Source: Nostoc sp. LPT (GTDB taxonomy: Bacteria > Cyanobacteriota > Cyanobacteriia > Cyanobacteriales > Nostocaceae). From it: a stretch of 64,000 nt of DNA. The notes under the pieces were generated by a model, which saw only the letters and a list, made by a program, of their open reading frames with translations, ran no database searches and was not told where the DNA came from. Shown here in pieces: positions 9,985-19,148 of this stretch. Every line of letters begins with the position of its first letter. The stretch's first letter is position 1. The DNA lies in assembly GCF_017115165.1 (NCBI RefSeq), contig NZ_JABXKF010000053.1, forward strand, positions 50,855-114,854, given 5' to 3'. The position numbers and the translations under genes were made by a program.

Positions 9985-10275
9985 TCGCCTTCAAAATCTC
10001 AATTTTCAACCTCTGAACTCGGAACTTCGACCTTTTTACTCGAACGTTGAGCCTCTGAACTCGGAACTTCGACCTTTTTACTCGAACGTTGAGCCTCTGA
10101 ACTCGGAACTTCGACCTTTTTACTCGAACGTTGAGCCTCTGAACTCGGAACTTCGACCTTTTTACTCGAACGTTGAGCTTCTGAACTCGGAAGTTGCACC
10201 TTTTTGCTGGAACGTTGAGCTTCTGAACTCGAAATGTCGTGCTTTTAACTCCAACATTCAAGTTCTGAAGCTCTA
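9985..10275. repeat. 42-bp tandem repeat array B
   Basis: Five to six units of the same 42-bp family as array A, with the variants GAACTTCGACC and TTTTTACTCGAACGTTGAGC. It shares the GCGATCGCCTTCAAAATCTC left flank with array A. On the minus strand it reads as repeated VKRSKFRVQRLNVR, which I take as a by-product of the 14-codon period. Arrays A and B are direct repeats flanking the NTPase pseudogene. Confidence 0.85.
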
Positions 10276-10312
10276 ACGTTTTACTTTTGACGTGCAACTA
10301 CCAACTTATTTT

Positions 10313-10786
10313 CTACAACATTGGTTCTTTAGGCTCCAACTTTACAGGTTTACGAGTAAATCGTTTTCCCATTTTTGCAACCACTGTATCTAAACCCGCC
10401 CCTTGTCCACTGGCTTTGGCGTAGCTATACACCTGCAACGCGGCTGCATAAGCTTCACTGCCTACTGCCAAGGAAGTATCATCCACGAGTTCTTGCAATT
10501 GTGTCAAGGACAACAACACCGGATACAACGCTTCAAATAATTGCACGTCCTTTCGCATTTCATCCAAATCGAACGATCGCGGTAAAAACTCTGGGTTCTG
10601 CGCAGCCACCTCTAATGCTTTGCTTACAAAGGCGCGACTCTTATCGCCCATCTTAGGTAAAGTCTTGCGATCGTCGGAACTCAAATCAACTAAAAATGGT
10701 AACTTTTCTTTAATCGTGCTAATCGCTTGCAACACAGCATCTCTCTCTGTTTGTGCCAGTGTTGCACTAATTGGGGTCGTAGACAT
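10313..10786 (-). CDS. Conserved hypothetical protein, all-helical
   Basis: 157 residues, predicted mostly helical and soluble. The sequence runs ATLAQTERDAVLQAISTIKE, then LPFLVDLSSDDRKTLPKMGD, then SRAFVSKALEVAAQNPEFLP. I recognise no named family, though similar small proteins occur in cyanobacteria and other bacteria. The start is taken at the ATG 10786 (MSTTPISA), which has GGAG about 10 nt before it; a GTG at 10795 is the alternative. It is convergent with nothing and lies alone between array B and the phosphatase gene. Confidence 0.65.
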   Translation of the reverse strand: MSTTPISATLAQTERDAVLQAISTIKEKLPFLVDLSSDDRKTLPKMGDKSRAFVSKALEVAAQNPEFLPRSFDLDEMRKDVQLFEALYPVLLSLTQLQELVDDTSLAVGSEAYAAALQVYSYAKASGQGAGLDTVVAKMGKRFTRKPVKLEPKEPML

Positions 10787-10867
10787 AGAAATCACTCTCC
10801 AGTATGTTTCTTAAATCTAGAGTGCCCACATATACAACTAAAATTTCCATTCACACAGCAAAGCCGA

Positions 10868-13150
10868 TCATCGTAATAAAGACTGATTGGGCGTTAACTG
10901 GCTCTCAAAACGGCTGTAAACAATTTGGGTTGGATACCAACAAGAAAACCAGTACAAATCTTGCATAACTTTGCCAGAACTACTCTCATCTGCTAACTCA
11001 AAGTGAACCAGAGCTAAATTATTCAATCCCACTACTTCTCGCCCGTCCTGAAACCAAGGAGATTTCCAAAATATCAGGGGTTGCAACCATTTCCATTTAG
11101 CATTTTCGGTTCGTTTCCAGGGAGCTATCAACGATAATATATCTGCTGTGTAGGTAGAAGTCTGAATACTGTTTCTAGGTATCCACTCCAGTACACAATG
11201 CCATTCAGAGTCATTCAGCAGCTGACGATTATGATGTAATTGTTTCTCGGAAATTTCTACCATATTGGGTGGATTGATCCAGCCTATCCAATGTCGTACC
11301 TGTTCTGGTAGCAGCCAATCTTTCAATCGTGTATGAATCAGCCGCGTCAAAATCTCTTCATTCTTCAATGCACTAGCGGTTAATTGTACCAAGACAGACT
11401 GTAATTTGGAATGAGTGCGTGCATAAGATAAGTGAGCAACAGAACTGTAGTGAATATCCCCAGATAGAATCACGACTTGTTGACGTTCTTCAAACAAAGT
11501 AGTTAGGAATTTCGCCAGGGCTTCAACATTAATGTTCCAGGCATCTCCAACATCTGTTGAAAAAACTTTCTCCTGTTGTAAGTGCCAATGATGAATCCAA
11601 TCAATCACTTGTAATCCAAATACATTCGTGGGCGCAATCACAAATGTAGTTTGAATCTGAGTTTGTTCAGTTACTTGTTGTAAAGGGAAAAGTAGTTGTT
11701 GCTCAAAAGCTTTTGGACACAACAACATCGGCGGGGCAATTGGTTTTTGATCGGCTGGATAACCTCGCCATGTACGTGTATCCAGCACAATTACTTCATG
11801 GCAATCGCTGCGGACTATGTAATGCCAAATCAGTGCTTCAGGATGCCGATCCAGAATAAATACTGAACCGTCTCGGACTAAAATAGGTAAGTCTGTGTGC
11901 GGATCGTTGGCTGGCATCCCTACATAACGAGCGATCGCTTCATCAGCCTTTGCATCCGTTCCTTGGGAAGCAGACCAAATTTGTGCAACCGCCAACAGCT
12001 TTTCTCCTGGTTTTCCTGCTGTAAATTGCCCTGGTGTATTGCCCCAACCCTGAAATACCGTATAAGCTAACAATGCATTTTGGACTATTCTTCGCCCTAA
12101 GGGATGCCCCAGTACTCGCAAACACCAAGCTTGGTTCAAATTCCAGTCATCGCTAACATCATGGTCATCAAAGATGCTGTACATGGGGATATTGGCAAGG
12201 GCACGGCGCACTTTCCAAAGGGTATAAATGAATTGTCGCAAATGCTGGACTTCTCGGTTCCACTTCCTGATAGCATGGCGATCGCGCGTTACTTGATGTC
12301 CTTGGGGAAATGCTGTGGGCCAGCACACTGGCGACCAAGCTAGTAAATAAGTAGCGTAATATTCACCCAGACTGAAAAGATGACTGTTGACTTTCTCAGC
12401 TTTATTATGTAATCCTGCGGTCAAGCCAGCTTGTGTCGCCACATCAGCCCGTTCTCCAGGGGGTAGTTGTTGGGGAGTGCAGTACACTCCATTCACCGGA
12501 AGTTGTTCTTCCCAACCCAAAAGGGCATCACCAAGAGTAGTGGCAACCCACAATGACGGATCTGCTACATCATCTCCGTAAATTTGATCTCCGGTGAGGA
12601 ATAGCTGATGAGGGCGGTGTTGGGGTTGATTTGCTGACGCCTGAATTATACTGTCGAGAATTGGCAGTGCATCAAACCCATGACCATGAGGTTTACGGCA
12701 GGAAGCATGGACAATTTGCAAATCTTGAAGACGGTTTGGCGGTAGAGCAAAGGTTGGTTTTTGATGATCGAAATAACTAATGCTGACTAAAGGAGAGGAG
12801 TTTGAACATAATGCTTGTTGCATTTGCGTGGTTTGGTCAGCAACAGTAAACTGGAGGTCGTATGCATAGATGCGACCTCCAGTTAGGCGATGTCCAATTG
12901 TAGACCGAGCCGCGATCGCAACTACATGAAGATACTTACCCAGAGCAACGGTAGAGCGTTCTCCCTCCAATAAGCAATTTCCTAATGTTTCACCATCATT
13001 TGTTGTGTCATAAACCTTAAGTTTTACCTGACAAGACTGTTTCAGTGCAACCCATACTGTCACAGACTCTGGCTCAGTATGTTTGAGGATTGGCCCCCCT
13101 AAAATCAGTGGTAGTTCTTGTAAAAACTTGTCTCCAACTTGGTACTTCAT
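10868..13150 (-). CDS. PhoD-like alkaline phosphatase / phosphodiesterase
   Basis: 760 residues. Metal-binding motifs of the PhoD-like metallophosphatases are visible: LFLTGDQIYGDDVADP (near 188), MYSIFDDHDVSDDWNLN (near 325) and QVVILSGDIHYSSVAHLS (near 570). An N-terminal beta-rich domain (GGPILKHTEPESVTVWVALK) corresponds to the PhoD N-domain. No Tat or Sec signal is seen, unlike Bacillus PhoD, which suggests a cytoplasmic enzyme or one with another export route. It hydrolyses phosphomonoesters or diesters; the exact substrate is unknown. Length matches the long cyanobacterial subgroup. Confidence 0.8.
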   Translation of the reverse strand: MKYQVGDKFLQELPLILGGPILKHTEPESVTVWVALKQSCQVKLKVYDTTNDGETLGNCLLEGERSTVALGKYLHVVAIAARSTIGHRLTGGRIYAYDLQFTVADQTTQMQQALCSNSSPLVSISYFDHQKPTFALPPNRLQDLQIVHASCRKPHGHGFDALPILDSIIQASANQPQHRPHQLFLTGDQIYGDDVADPSLWVATTLGDALLGWEEQLPVNGVYCTPQQLPPGERADVATQAGLTAGLHNKAEKVNSHLFSLGEYYATYLLAWSPVCWPTAFPQGHQVTRDRHAIRKWNREVQHLRQFIYTLWKVRRALANIPMYSIFDDHDVSDDWNLNQAWCLRVLGHPLGRRIVQNALLAYTVFQGWGNTPGQFTAGKPGEKLLAVAQIWSASQGTDAKADEAIARYVGMPANDPHTDLPILVRDGSVFILDRHPEALIWHYIVRSDCHEVIVLDTRTWRGYPADQKPIAPPMLLCPKAFEQQLLFPLQQVTEQTQIQTTFVIAPTNVFGLQVIDWIHHWHLQQEKVFSTDVGDAWNINVEALAKFLTTLFEERQQVVILSGDIHYSSVAHLSYARTHSKLQSVLVQLTASALKNEEILTRLIHTRLKDWLLPEQVRHWIGWINPPNMVEISEKQLHHNRQLLNDSEWHCVLEWIPRNSIQTSTYTADILSLIAPWKRTENAKWKWLQPLIFWKSPWFQDGREVVGLNNLALVHFELADESSSGKVMQDLYWFSCWYPTQIVYSRFESQLTPNQSLLR

Positions 13151-13299
13151 TGCAAACAGTTGACAAAATGATGGTGTTTTAGATGTGTTACTTTGCTCCT
13201 AAATTGGTAGCTCCAACTCATCTAATCACCAATCATGCATCAATTCTCATCTGTTTAACATCAGTTCATAGCGCAAATTGATTGCAGCCTAAAAGCTCA

Positions 13300-13450
13300 G
13301 GGACGAGCGAGACGCCCATCCCTTAACAATTCAAAATTCAAAATTCAAAATTCAAAATTAAAGACATTTCAGACGGGGATTTAAACCCCGACTGAAACTG
13401 ATCGGAGGCGGAGTGGCTTCGACTCCGCGCTACATATAGATGTAGGGGTT
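13300..13450. repeat. Dispersed repeats and hairpins in the phosphatase-malic enzyme gap
   Basis: Contains tandem ATTCAAA (AATTCAAAATTCAAAATTC), an imperfect palindrome GACGGGGATTTAAACCCCGA, and the hairpin GGAGTGGCTTCGACTCC. These are typical Nostoc intergenic modules. A small minus-strand ORF across them (13338-13592) is not supported as a gene. Confidence 0.6.
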
Positions 13451-13670
13451 TTAAACCCTTGAATTTACGATAAAAGTGATTATTTGAGTTAACAAGAAAG
13501 AATTCAGGAGTCAGGAGCCAGAATTCCGAATTGAATTGGAGCATCTGAATAAACGGTGAAACATCGCACCAAATTTTAAAATTGGTGGTCAACTTTCATA
13601 GTGACTGGTCTAAATCTCCTATGGAAAAGCATTCTAAATTCTGAATTCTGTATTCTGAATTCTCTTTTAA

Positions 13671-15062
13671 TCAATTTTGCGCGATGCCTTCTTCCCGCGC
13701 GGCACGTTGCACAGCCGCAGCAACAGCAGTGACGACGCGCTCATCAAAAACTGAAGGAATAATATGTTCCCGATTCAAGTCTGAAGGTTTAACTAAAGAA
13801 GCGATCGCACTTGCAGCTTCTAGGTACATTTTGATGGTAATTGTCTGTGCCCGACAATCTAAAGCACCACGAAATACTCCAGGAAAAGCAAGGACGTTAT
13901 TGATTTGATTTGGGTAATCACTGCGACCGGTCGCGATGACAGCAACATCTTTACTGATTAATTCTGGCTGAATCTCTGGAATCGGATTTGCCATTGCAAA
14001 CACAATTGCGTCTTTCGCCATTGAATGCACCATTTCTGGTGTCAAAACTCCCGGTGCGCTGACACCAATAAATACATCTGTCCCTTGCATTGCACCTGCT
14101 AACGTACCCTGAGCTTTCACGGCAAATTCGAGTTTTTCTTCTGTCAAATCGGTGCGATTGGTAGAGAGAATCCCTTTAGAGTCGCACATCCAAATTTTTT
14201 CTGCGCCAGCTTTACGGAGTAACCGAGCGATCGCCACTCCCGCCGCCCCAGCACCATTAATCACAATGCGGATTTCCGCCATTGATTTATGTACCAGTTT
14301 CAAAGAATTAAATAATGCTGCCAAGGTGACAATTGCTGTACCATGCTGGTCGTCATGAAAAACGGGGATATCTAATTCTTGGCGTAATCTCTTTTCAATT
14401 TCAAAGCAGCGAGGTGCAGCGATATCCTCTAAATTCACGCCCCCAAACACCGGAGCAATATTCTTAACTGCCTGAATAATTTCTTCTGTATCTTGGGTGG
14501 CGAGACAAATGGGAAAAGCATCCAGCCCCGCAAATTCCTTGAATAGCATTGCTTTGCCTTCCATGACTGGTAAGGCTGCTGCTGGGCCGAGATTTCCCAA
14601 ACCCAAAACGGCACTACCATCGGTAACAATAGCAACGGTGTTTTGTTTGATGGTTAAGTTGTAAACTTCTTCTGGATCTTGAGCGATCGCTGTACAAATT
14701 CGACCGACTCCAGGCGTGTAAGCCATTGCCAAATCGGAAACACTCTTCAGGGGAATTCTACTGCTAATGCTGATTTTGCCACCGCGATGCAAATTAAAGG
14801 TGCGATCGTAAACACTGAGTAACTTGATGTCTGGCAATACTTTCACTGCTTGTACAATGGTTTCAGCGTGTTCAGTACTAGCAGCATCCACAGTCAGATC
14901 GCGGGTAGACTCTTTGCGGGTTTGCTCGATTAAGTCAATTTGACCGAGATTACCGCCAGTAGTTGCGATCGCCTGTGTTACCGACGCCAACATCCCTACA
15001 CGATTGGGAATCTGCAAGCGCAGTGTCAAACTAAAACTAGAATTGGGAGTTAGGTCTGCCAT
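13671..15062 (-). CDS. Malic enzyme with N-terminal ACT domain
   Basis: 463 residues. Residues about 10-85 form an ACT domain (LTLRLQIPNRVGMLASVTQ), a small-molecule regulatory module. The catalytic part follows: MAYTPGVGRICTAIA, then NLEDIAAPRCFEIE, then FHDDQHGTAIVTLAAL, then the Rossmann NAD(P) motif INGAGAAGVAIARLL. It decarboxylates malate to pyruvate with NAD(P) reduction, linking the C4-acid pool to pyruvate in the cytoplasm. The ACT-malic enzyme arrangement is standard in cyanobacteria. The gene is monocistronic here and divergent from the gamma-glutamyltransferase gene. Confidence 0.88.
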   Translation of the reverse strand: MADLTPNSSFSLTLRLQIPNRVGMLASVTQAIATTGGNLGQIDLIEQTRKESTRDLTVDAASTEHAETIVQAVKVLPDIKLLSVYDRTFNLHRGGKISISSRIPLKSVSDLAMAYTPGVGRICTAIAQDPEEVYNLTIKQNTVAIVTDGSAVLGLGNLGPAAALPVMEGKAMLFKEFAGLDAFPICLATQDTEEIIQAVKNIAPVFGGVNLEDIAAPRCFEIEKRLRQELDIPVFHDDQHGTAIVTLAALFNSLKLVHKSMAEIRIVINGAGAAGVAIARLLRKAGAEKIWMCDSKGILSTNRTDLTEEKLEFAVKAQGTLAGAMQGTDVFIGVSAPGVLTPEMVHSMAKDAIVFAMANPIPEIQPELISKDVAVIATGRSDYPNQINNVLAFPGVFRGALDCRAQTITIKMYLEAASAIASLVKPSDLNREHIIPSVFDERVVTAVAAAVQRAAREEGIAQN

Positions 15063-15330
15063 GTTGATTTTGGATTTTAAGTTTTAGATTTTATATTGAA
15101 TTGAGACAAAAACTAAAATCTGAGATTTGTAGTCTGTGGAAACACAATGTATGTAAACTTTTGGGATAATCATCAGTAGTTAGTTTATCCACTGCTCCCA
15201 GTTTTGATGATTATTTTTATTTATACCAATGCATTTACTAATATAAATGAGTAACAATTTAGTAATTGTACCCAAATACACCAGATATTTTTTTAAGATT
15301 TTATCTGTGTAAATATTTGTATAACTTTAG

Positions 15331-15360
15331 GGGTGGCCGCCGAGATACCGGCGGCCACCC
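15331..15360. repeat. Perfect GC-rich inverted repeat in ggt leader
   Basis: Arms GGGTGGCCGCC and GGCGGCCACCC with an 8-nt loop (GAGATACC) in an otherwise AT-rich intergenic region. It starts 83 bp before the likely ggt start. A longer ORF reads through it from an ATG at 15333, but that extension is not family-like. It may be a transcription attenuator or a dispersed palindrome. Confidence 0.75.
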
Positions 15361-15413
15361 GTGTAGGCCTGCAAGAATCAGCTGGCAAAAAAATATTACT
15401 ACAGAGCCATTTT

Positions 15414-17006
15414 ATGGAGTTCAATCTCAATCATTATCCTTACCATTCCCACCGTCGAGTTATTTTAGGCAAAAAATATGCTGTTGCTACTAGTCAACAT
15501 TTAGCAACCCTAGCAGGAATAGAAATGTTTTTAGCAGGAGGAAATGCAGTTGATGCTGCCGTTGCGACTGCGATTGCTTTAACCGTTGTTGAACCTACAT
15601 CAAATGGAATTGGTTCAGATGCGTTTGCGATTGTTTGGGATGGAAAATTACATGGTCTTAATGCCTCTGGAAGAAGTCCTCAACAGCTGAATTTAAAATC
15701 ATACTTAGGTATGGAAAAAATTCCTCAATTAGGATGGTTATCTGTAACTGTTCCTGGAGCAGTTTCTGCTTGGTATCAATTATGGAATCGCTGGGGAAAA
15801 TTACCGTTTGAACAACTATTTACTCCAGCAATCCGTTATGCAGAACAAGGGTTTTCTTTGTCTCCCATAACTGCACAATATTGGCAACGTCAAGAAAATA
15901 TTTATCTGTCTTTAAATTCTCCAGAATTTCAGCCGTTCAAGCAAGTATTTTTTCCTAACGATCGCGCTCCTAAAACAGGAGAAATATGGGGGAGTTTATG
16001 GTTTGCAGAAACATTAAAAGAAATTGCTAATAGCGGCACAGAAAGCTTTTATCGAGGAAAATTAGCGGCGGCGATCGCTAATTTTTCGGCTGATACAGGA
16101 GGATGTTTAACAAAAACTGATTTAGCCAATCATCAACCCATTTGGTGCGATCCAATCTCAACTCAATACAAGCAATTACAAGTGTGGGAAATCCCTCCCA
16201 ATGGACAAGGAATTGCTGCATTGATGGCACTGAATATTTTAGAAGGCTTGAAAATTGAAAAATATGCTCGTGATTCAACCGAAAGTTTCCATTATCAAAT
16301 TGAAGCGATGAAACTTGCTTTCGCTGATGTTTATTCTCATGTTGGCGATCCAGATTTGATGAAGATTTCTGTTAATCAGCTACTAGATAAAAATTATGCG
16401 ATACAGCGTCAATCCTTAATCGAAGATACAGCAATTACTTTAGCTAATACAGGATTAACTCAAGGAGGAACTGTTTATCTATGTACTGCCGATCCAGATT
16501 TAATGGTATCCTTCATTCAATCTAACTATGAAGGATTTGGTAGCGGTATTTTAATACCTGAAACTGAAATTTCTTTACAATGTCGGGCAGCAGGATTTAC
16601 TCTACAAGAGGGACATCCTAATCAAGTTGCACCACAAAAACTTCCATTTCATACTATTATCCCCGGTTTTCTCACTAAAGACAATCAACCTTTAGGGCCT
16701 TTTGGGGTTATGGGTGCACCAATGCAACCACAAGGACACTTACAAATGGTAGTTAATTTATCTGACTATCAAATGAATCCTCAAGCTGCTTTAGATGCAC
16801 CTAGATGGCGATTTTTAGAAGGTAATAAGATTCTTTTAGAAAAGGGTGTAAGTTCTGAAATTATTGCAGGCTTAAGAAAGCGAGGTCATAATCAAGAAAT
16901 TGCTTCTGAAATAATGTTTGGTAAAGGTCAAATGATTCTGAGACATAATGGAGTGTTAGTTGCTGCTTCTGAATCTCGTTCTGATGGTTTAGCATTAGCA
17001 TATTAA
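15414..17006 (+). CDS. ggt: Gamma-glutamyltransferase
   Basis: 530 residues from the ATG at 15414 (MEFNLNHYPYHSHRRV). I prefer this start to an in-frame ATG at 15333, whose extra 27 residues come from a palindromic repeat. Conserved features: GGNAVDAAVATAIALTVVEP near 45, GIGSDAFAIVWDG, and the autoprocessing site GGTVYLCTADPD near 350, where the Thr would become the N-terminal nucleophile of the small subunit; then QSNYEGFGSG and GVMGAPMQPQGH. It transfers or hydrolyses the gamma-glutamyl group of glutathione. There is no obvious signal peptide, so localisation is uncertain. Confidence 0.85.
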   Translation: MEFNLNHYPYHSHRRVILGKKYAVATSQHLATLAGIEMFLAGGNAVDAAVATAIALTVVEPTSNGIGSDAFAIVWDGKLHGLNASGRSPQQLNLKSYLGMEKIPQLGWLSVTVPGAVSAWYQLWNRWGKLPFEQLFTPAIRYAEQGFSLSPITAQYWQRQENIYLSLNSPEFQPFKQVFFPNDRAPKTGEIWGSLWFAETLKEIANSGTESFYRGKLAAAIANFSADTGGCLTKTDLANHQPIWCDPISTQYKQLQVWEIPPNGQGIAALMALNILEGLKIEKYARDSTESFHYQIEAMKLAFADVYSHVGDPDLMKISVNQLLDKNYAIQRQSLIEDTAITLANTGLTQGGTVYLCTADPDLMVSFIQSNYEGFGSGILIPETEISLQCRAAGFTLQEGHPNQVAPQKLPFHTIIPGFLTKDNQPLGPFGVMGAPMQPQGHLQMVVNLSDYQMNPQAALDAPRWRFLEGNKILLEKGVSSEIIAGLRKRGHNQEIASEIMFGKGQMILRHNGVLVAASESRSDGLALAY

Positions 17007-17033
17007 GCACTTGGATTTTTGATAAGATCGGGG

Positions 17034-17975
17034 CTAGCTGTAAACAGCCTTAGCAAAGCGCTCTGCCAAGTAAATAATGTCTTGTCTACGAGCAATTTGG
17101 TTCATCCATTGTTTGGGAATATTTTCCACGCCGTAGTAAATTCCCGCTAACCCACCAGTAACAGCAGCGGTAGTATCGGTATCTCCGCCTAAGTTGACAG
17201 CTTTCAGTACTGCCTCAGAATAAGACGAGCTATTTAATAAACACCACAGGGATGACTCTAAGGTGTCAATTACATAGCCACCAGAATTAATCTCTTCAAC
17301 TGGTATCTTGGCAATCTCACCACTCAAAACTCTGCCAAAATGCGGCTTCTCTAACAAAAATTCCCGCACAGAATAAATTGTTTGAATATCTTGCAATCCT
17401 TGTAAATAAGCTGTTTGGGGGTCAGCCCCTTCCAAGAGCGCCACTGCAATACTAATATAAATGCTACAGGCCATTTGCGATCGCGCATGAGCATGAGTAA
17501 TTGCCGAAACATCATGTACCCGCGCCAGCAATTCGCCTAAAGTTAAGCTTCTGTGACAATAAGCCATCGGCAAGATTCTCATTAAAGAACCATTGCCATT
17601 ACTATTTTCAACCTTACCGCCCGCCTGATGGGGAACAACTCCCTGTTTCAGGCGCATAATTGCTGTATGAGTAGTTTGACCAATGTCAAAGACATCGCCG
17701 CGTGGAGTCCAATAAGCCTCCTTGTACCAGCGCCAGAAGGAATTAGCTATAGCATCCAAGGAATACCCTCTACAAAGGCATTCTGCCAAGCAAAAGCTTA
17801 AAGAACTGTCATCTGACCAAGTTCCTGCTGGTTGATTCCATGTGCCATAACCCAACATCGTTGTCACTGGAGATTTTACTCGTTCAGCGCGGCTAGTAAA
17901 CTCTACTGGCACACCCAACGCATCACCGACACATAAACCCATCAAACCAGACAACGTTTTTGCAGCGGTTAGCAT
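17034..17975 (-). CDS. ADP-ribosylglycohydrolase family protein
   Basis: 313 residues of the ARH/DraG fold. Metal-binding motifs are visible: GLCVGDALGVPVEF (N-terminus), TWSDDSSLSFCLAE near 53, NGNGSLMRILPMAYC near 127, and the C-terminal GGDTDTTAAVTGGLAGIYYG near 262. The family removes ADP-ribose from proteins or hydrolyses related substrates with Mg. DraG itself acts on nitrogenase reductase, but ARH homologues are many and this one has no nif neighbour. It is convergent with ggt, ending 28 bp from it. Confidence 0.85.
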   Translation of the reverse strand: MLTAAKTLSGLMGLCVGDALGVPVEFTSRAERVKSPVTTMLGYGTWNQPAGTWSDDSSLSFCLAECLCRGYSLDAIANSFWRWYKEAYWTPRGDVFDIGQTTHTAIMRLKQGVVPHQAGGKVENSNGNGSLMRILPMAYCHRSLTLGELLARVHDVSAITHAHARSQMACSIYISIAVALLEGADPQTAYLQGLQDIQTIYSVREFLLEKPHFGRVLSGEIAKIPVEEINSGGYVIDTLESSLWCLLNSSSYSEAVLKAVNLGGDTDTTAAVTGGLAGIYYGVENIPKQWMNQIARRQDIIYLAERFAKAVYS

Positions 17976-18369
17976 TATTCAATCTCCACGAGAATTGCTC
18001 AAAATTAACTTTATAGATTCCTTCTATAGCTTGTTGCAACAGATGCTACAGCCTACTTTTTCATCATCTGTGAAAAGCTCGGCAAAAATTATTAATCGGG
18101 TATTTAATTTACCATATCCCGATTAAATTTTAGTTCCAATTATTGTGACAGTTTTAAAAGTGTCTATCGGGGGAACAAAGAGCCAGAATGGAAAGACATT
18201 GAGATGTAATTATAACAGCTTTTTTATCAATTCAAGGGATAGTTATCCTGTAAGCGTTATGCATTAATAACAACAGTCATTGAATAAAGATTGGGAATCA
18301 TTTGGAACATTATCAGTTTATTTTCGACCTGGAATATACAAGTAAAAAATACAAAATTTGGTTAAAATT
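17976..18369. other. Intergenic region, no gene seen
   Basis: Divergent region between the ADP-ribosylglycohydrolase gene and a barrel-like protein gene. AT-rich, with two copies of an ATTTTTATTAATC/ATCCCGATTAAATT-like stretch. It must contain both promoters, but I cannot assign them. Confidence 0.4.
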
Positions 18370-18909
18370 ATGAAACGCTTACTCAAGTCTTTCGTGACAT
18401 TTTCTGCATTGTCTTCCTTAATAGTTGCTCCTTTTATTTTATCAGCTGGTCAAGCCTCTGCTGAAACCAAAAAGGGTACTGATGCTAGTTATGTTGGTGC
18501 TGGTGTTGCAGCTGGCGTTACCAGTGGCGGACAAGGTATCAATGATGATGCTACCTTTGGAGGTAATGTCACAGGTCGCGCGAAATTAGGAAATACGCCG
18601 TTTTCTGCACGCGGTAATGTCCTTTGGAGTGATAAAACGAGTGCCATCATCCCAGAACTTTCTGTAGATGTGCCCATTGCTAATAGAACTAATGCCTATT
18701 TAACTGGTGGTTATTCTTTTGTAGAAAAAGATGGTTCACCAACTCCTATAGGTAACAGAGATTCAGTAGTGGTAGGTGCTGGTGTTGAATCGGAAGTTGC
18801 TAACAATTTCCTTGTCTACACTAATGCTAAAGTCGGACTTGGTGCTTACCAAAATAGTGATGCTTCTGCTGTTAGCATCAATGGTGGTATTGGTTATCGC
18901 TTCAAATAA
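18370..18909 (+). CDS. Secreted small beta-barrel-like outer membrane protein
   Basis: About 179 residues from the ATG at 18370 (MKRLLKSFVTFSALSSLIVA); an ORF start 12 bp upstream adds four residues. The N-terminus is a classical Sec signal peptide with likely cleavage after GQASA. The mature part alternates polar and hydrophobic residues in strands rich in Gly, ending in GGIGYRFK, which resembles 8-stranded outer-membrane barrels (aromatic near the C-terminus). I recognise no named family. Function is unknown. Confidence 0.65.
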   Translation: MKRLLKSFVTFSALSSLIVAPFILSAGQASAETKKGTDASYVGAGVAAGVTSGGQGINDDATFGGNVTGRAKLGNTPFSARGNVLWSDKTSAIIPELSVDVPIANRTNAYLTGGYSFVEKDGSPTPIGNRDSVVVGAGVESEVANNFLVYTNAKVGLGAYQNSDASAVSINGGIGYRFK

Positions 18910-18982
18910 AAAATTATTGAGTCCTCAGTCAGTTTATACTTTACTTAGTACTCAGGACTCAGCACTCAAAACTCACTACTCC

Positions 18983-19031
18983 CAAAAGCTGGTTTTGTTA
19001 AGTATTACATCACTGACAAAGCCAGCTTTTG
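18983..19031 (+). terminator. Stem-loop downstream of the barrel protein gene
   Basis: Arms CAAAAGCTGGTTTTGT and ACAAAGCCAGCTTTTG pair at 15 of 16 positions around a 17-nt loop. It is 74 bp after the stop codon and 118 bp before the sulfite reductase start. It could be a terminator or part of the sir leader. Confidence 0.5.
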
Positions 19032-19148
19032 CCGTGGTAAAATTAAAATATTCCTCATTATTCCGGCCGGATTACCGGGGATAAAGTAGCCGAAGGGTGC
19101 TGATTCGGCGTCTACCTAATGCTTTATTGAGAATACTATACAAGTCTA

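Noticed and set aside
7622-10275. CRISPR array
   Set aside because: The arrays are contiguous 42-bp units with no spacers, and no cas genes are in the window.
9929-10297. 122-residue minus-strand ORF across array B
   Set aside because: Same reason as array A; the translated repeat differs entirely from that of the sister array frames.
13338-13592. 84-residue minus-strand ORF
   Set aside because: Made from AATTCAAA runs and hairpin repeats; no conserved sequence.
15333-15413. Upstream ATG for ggt
   Set aside because: The extension is coded by a palindromic repeat and is absent from the family core.
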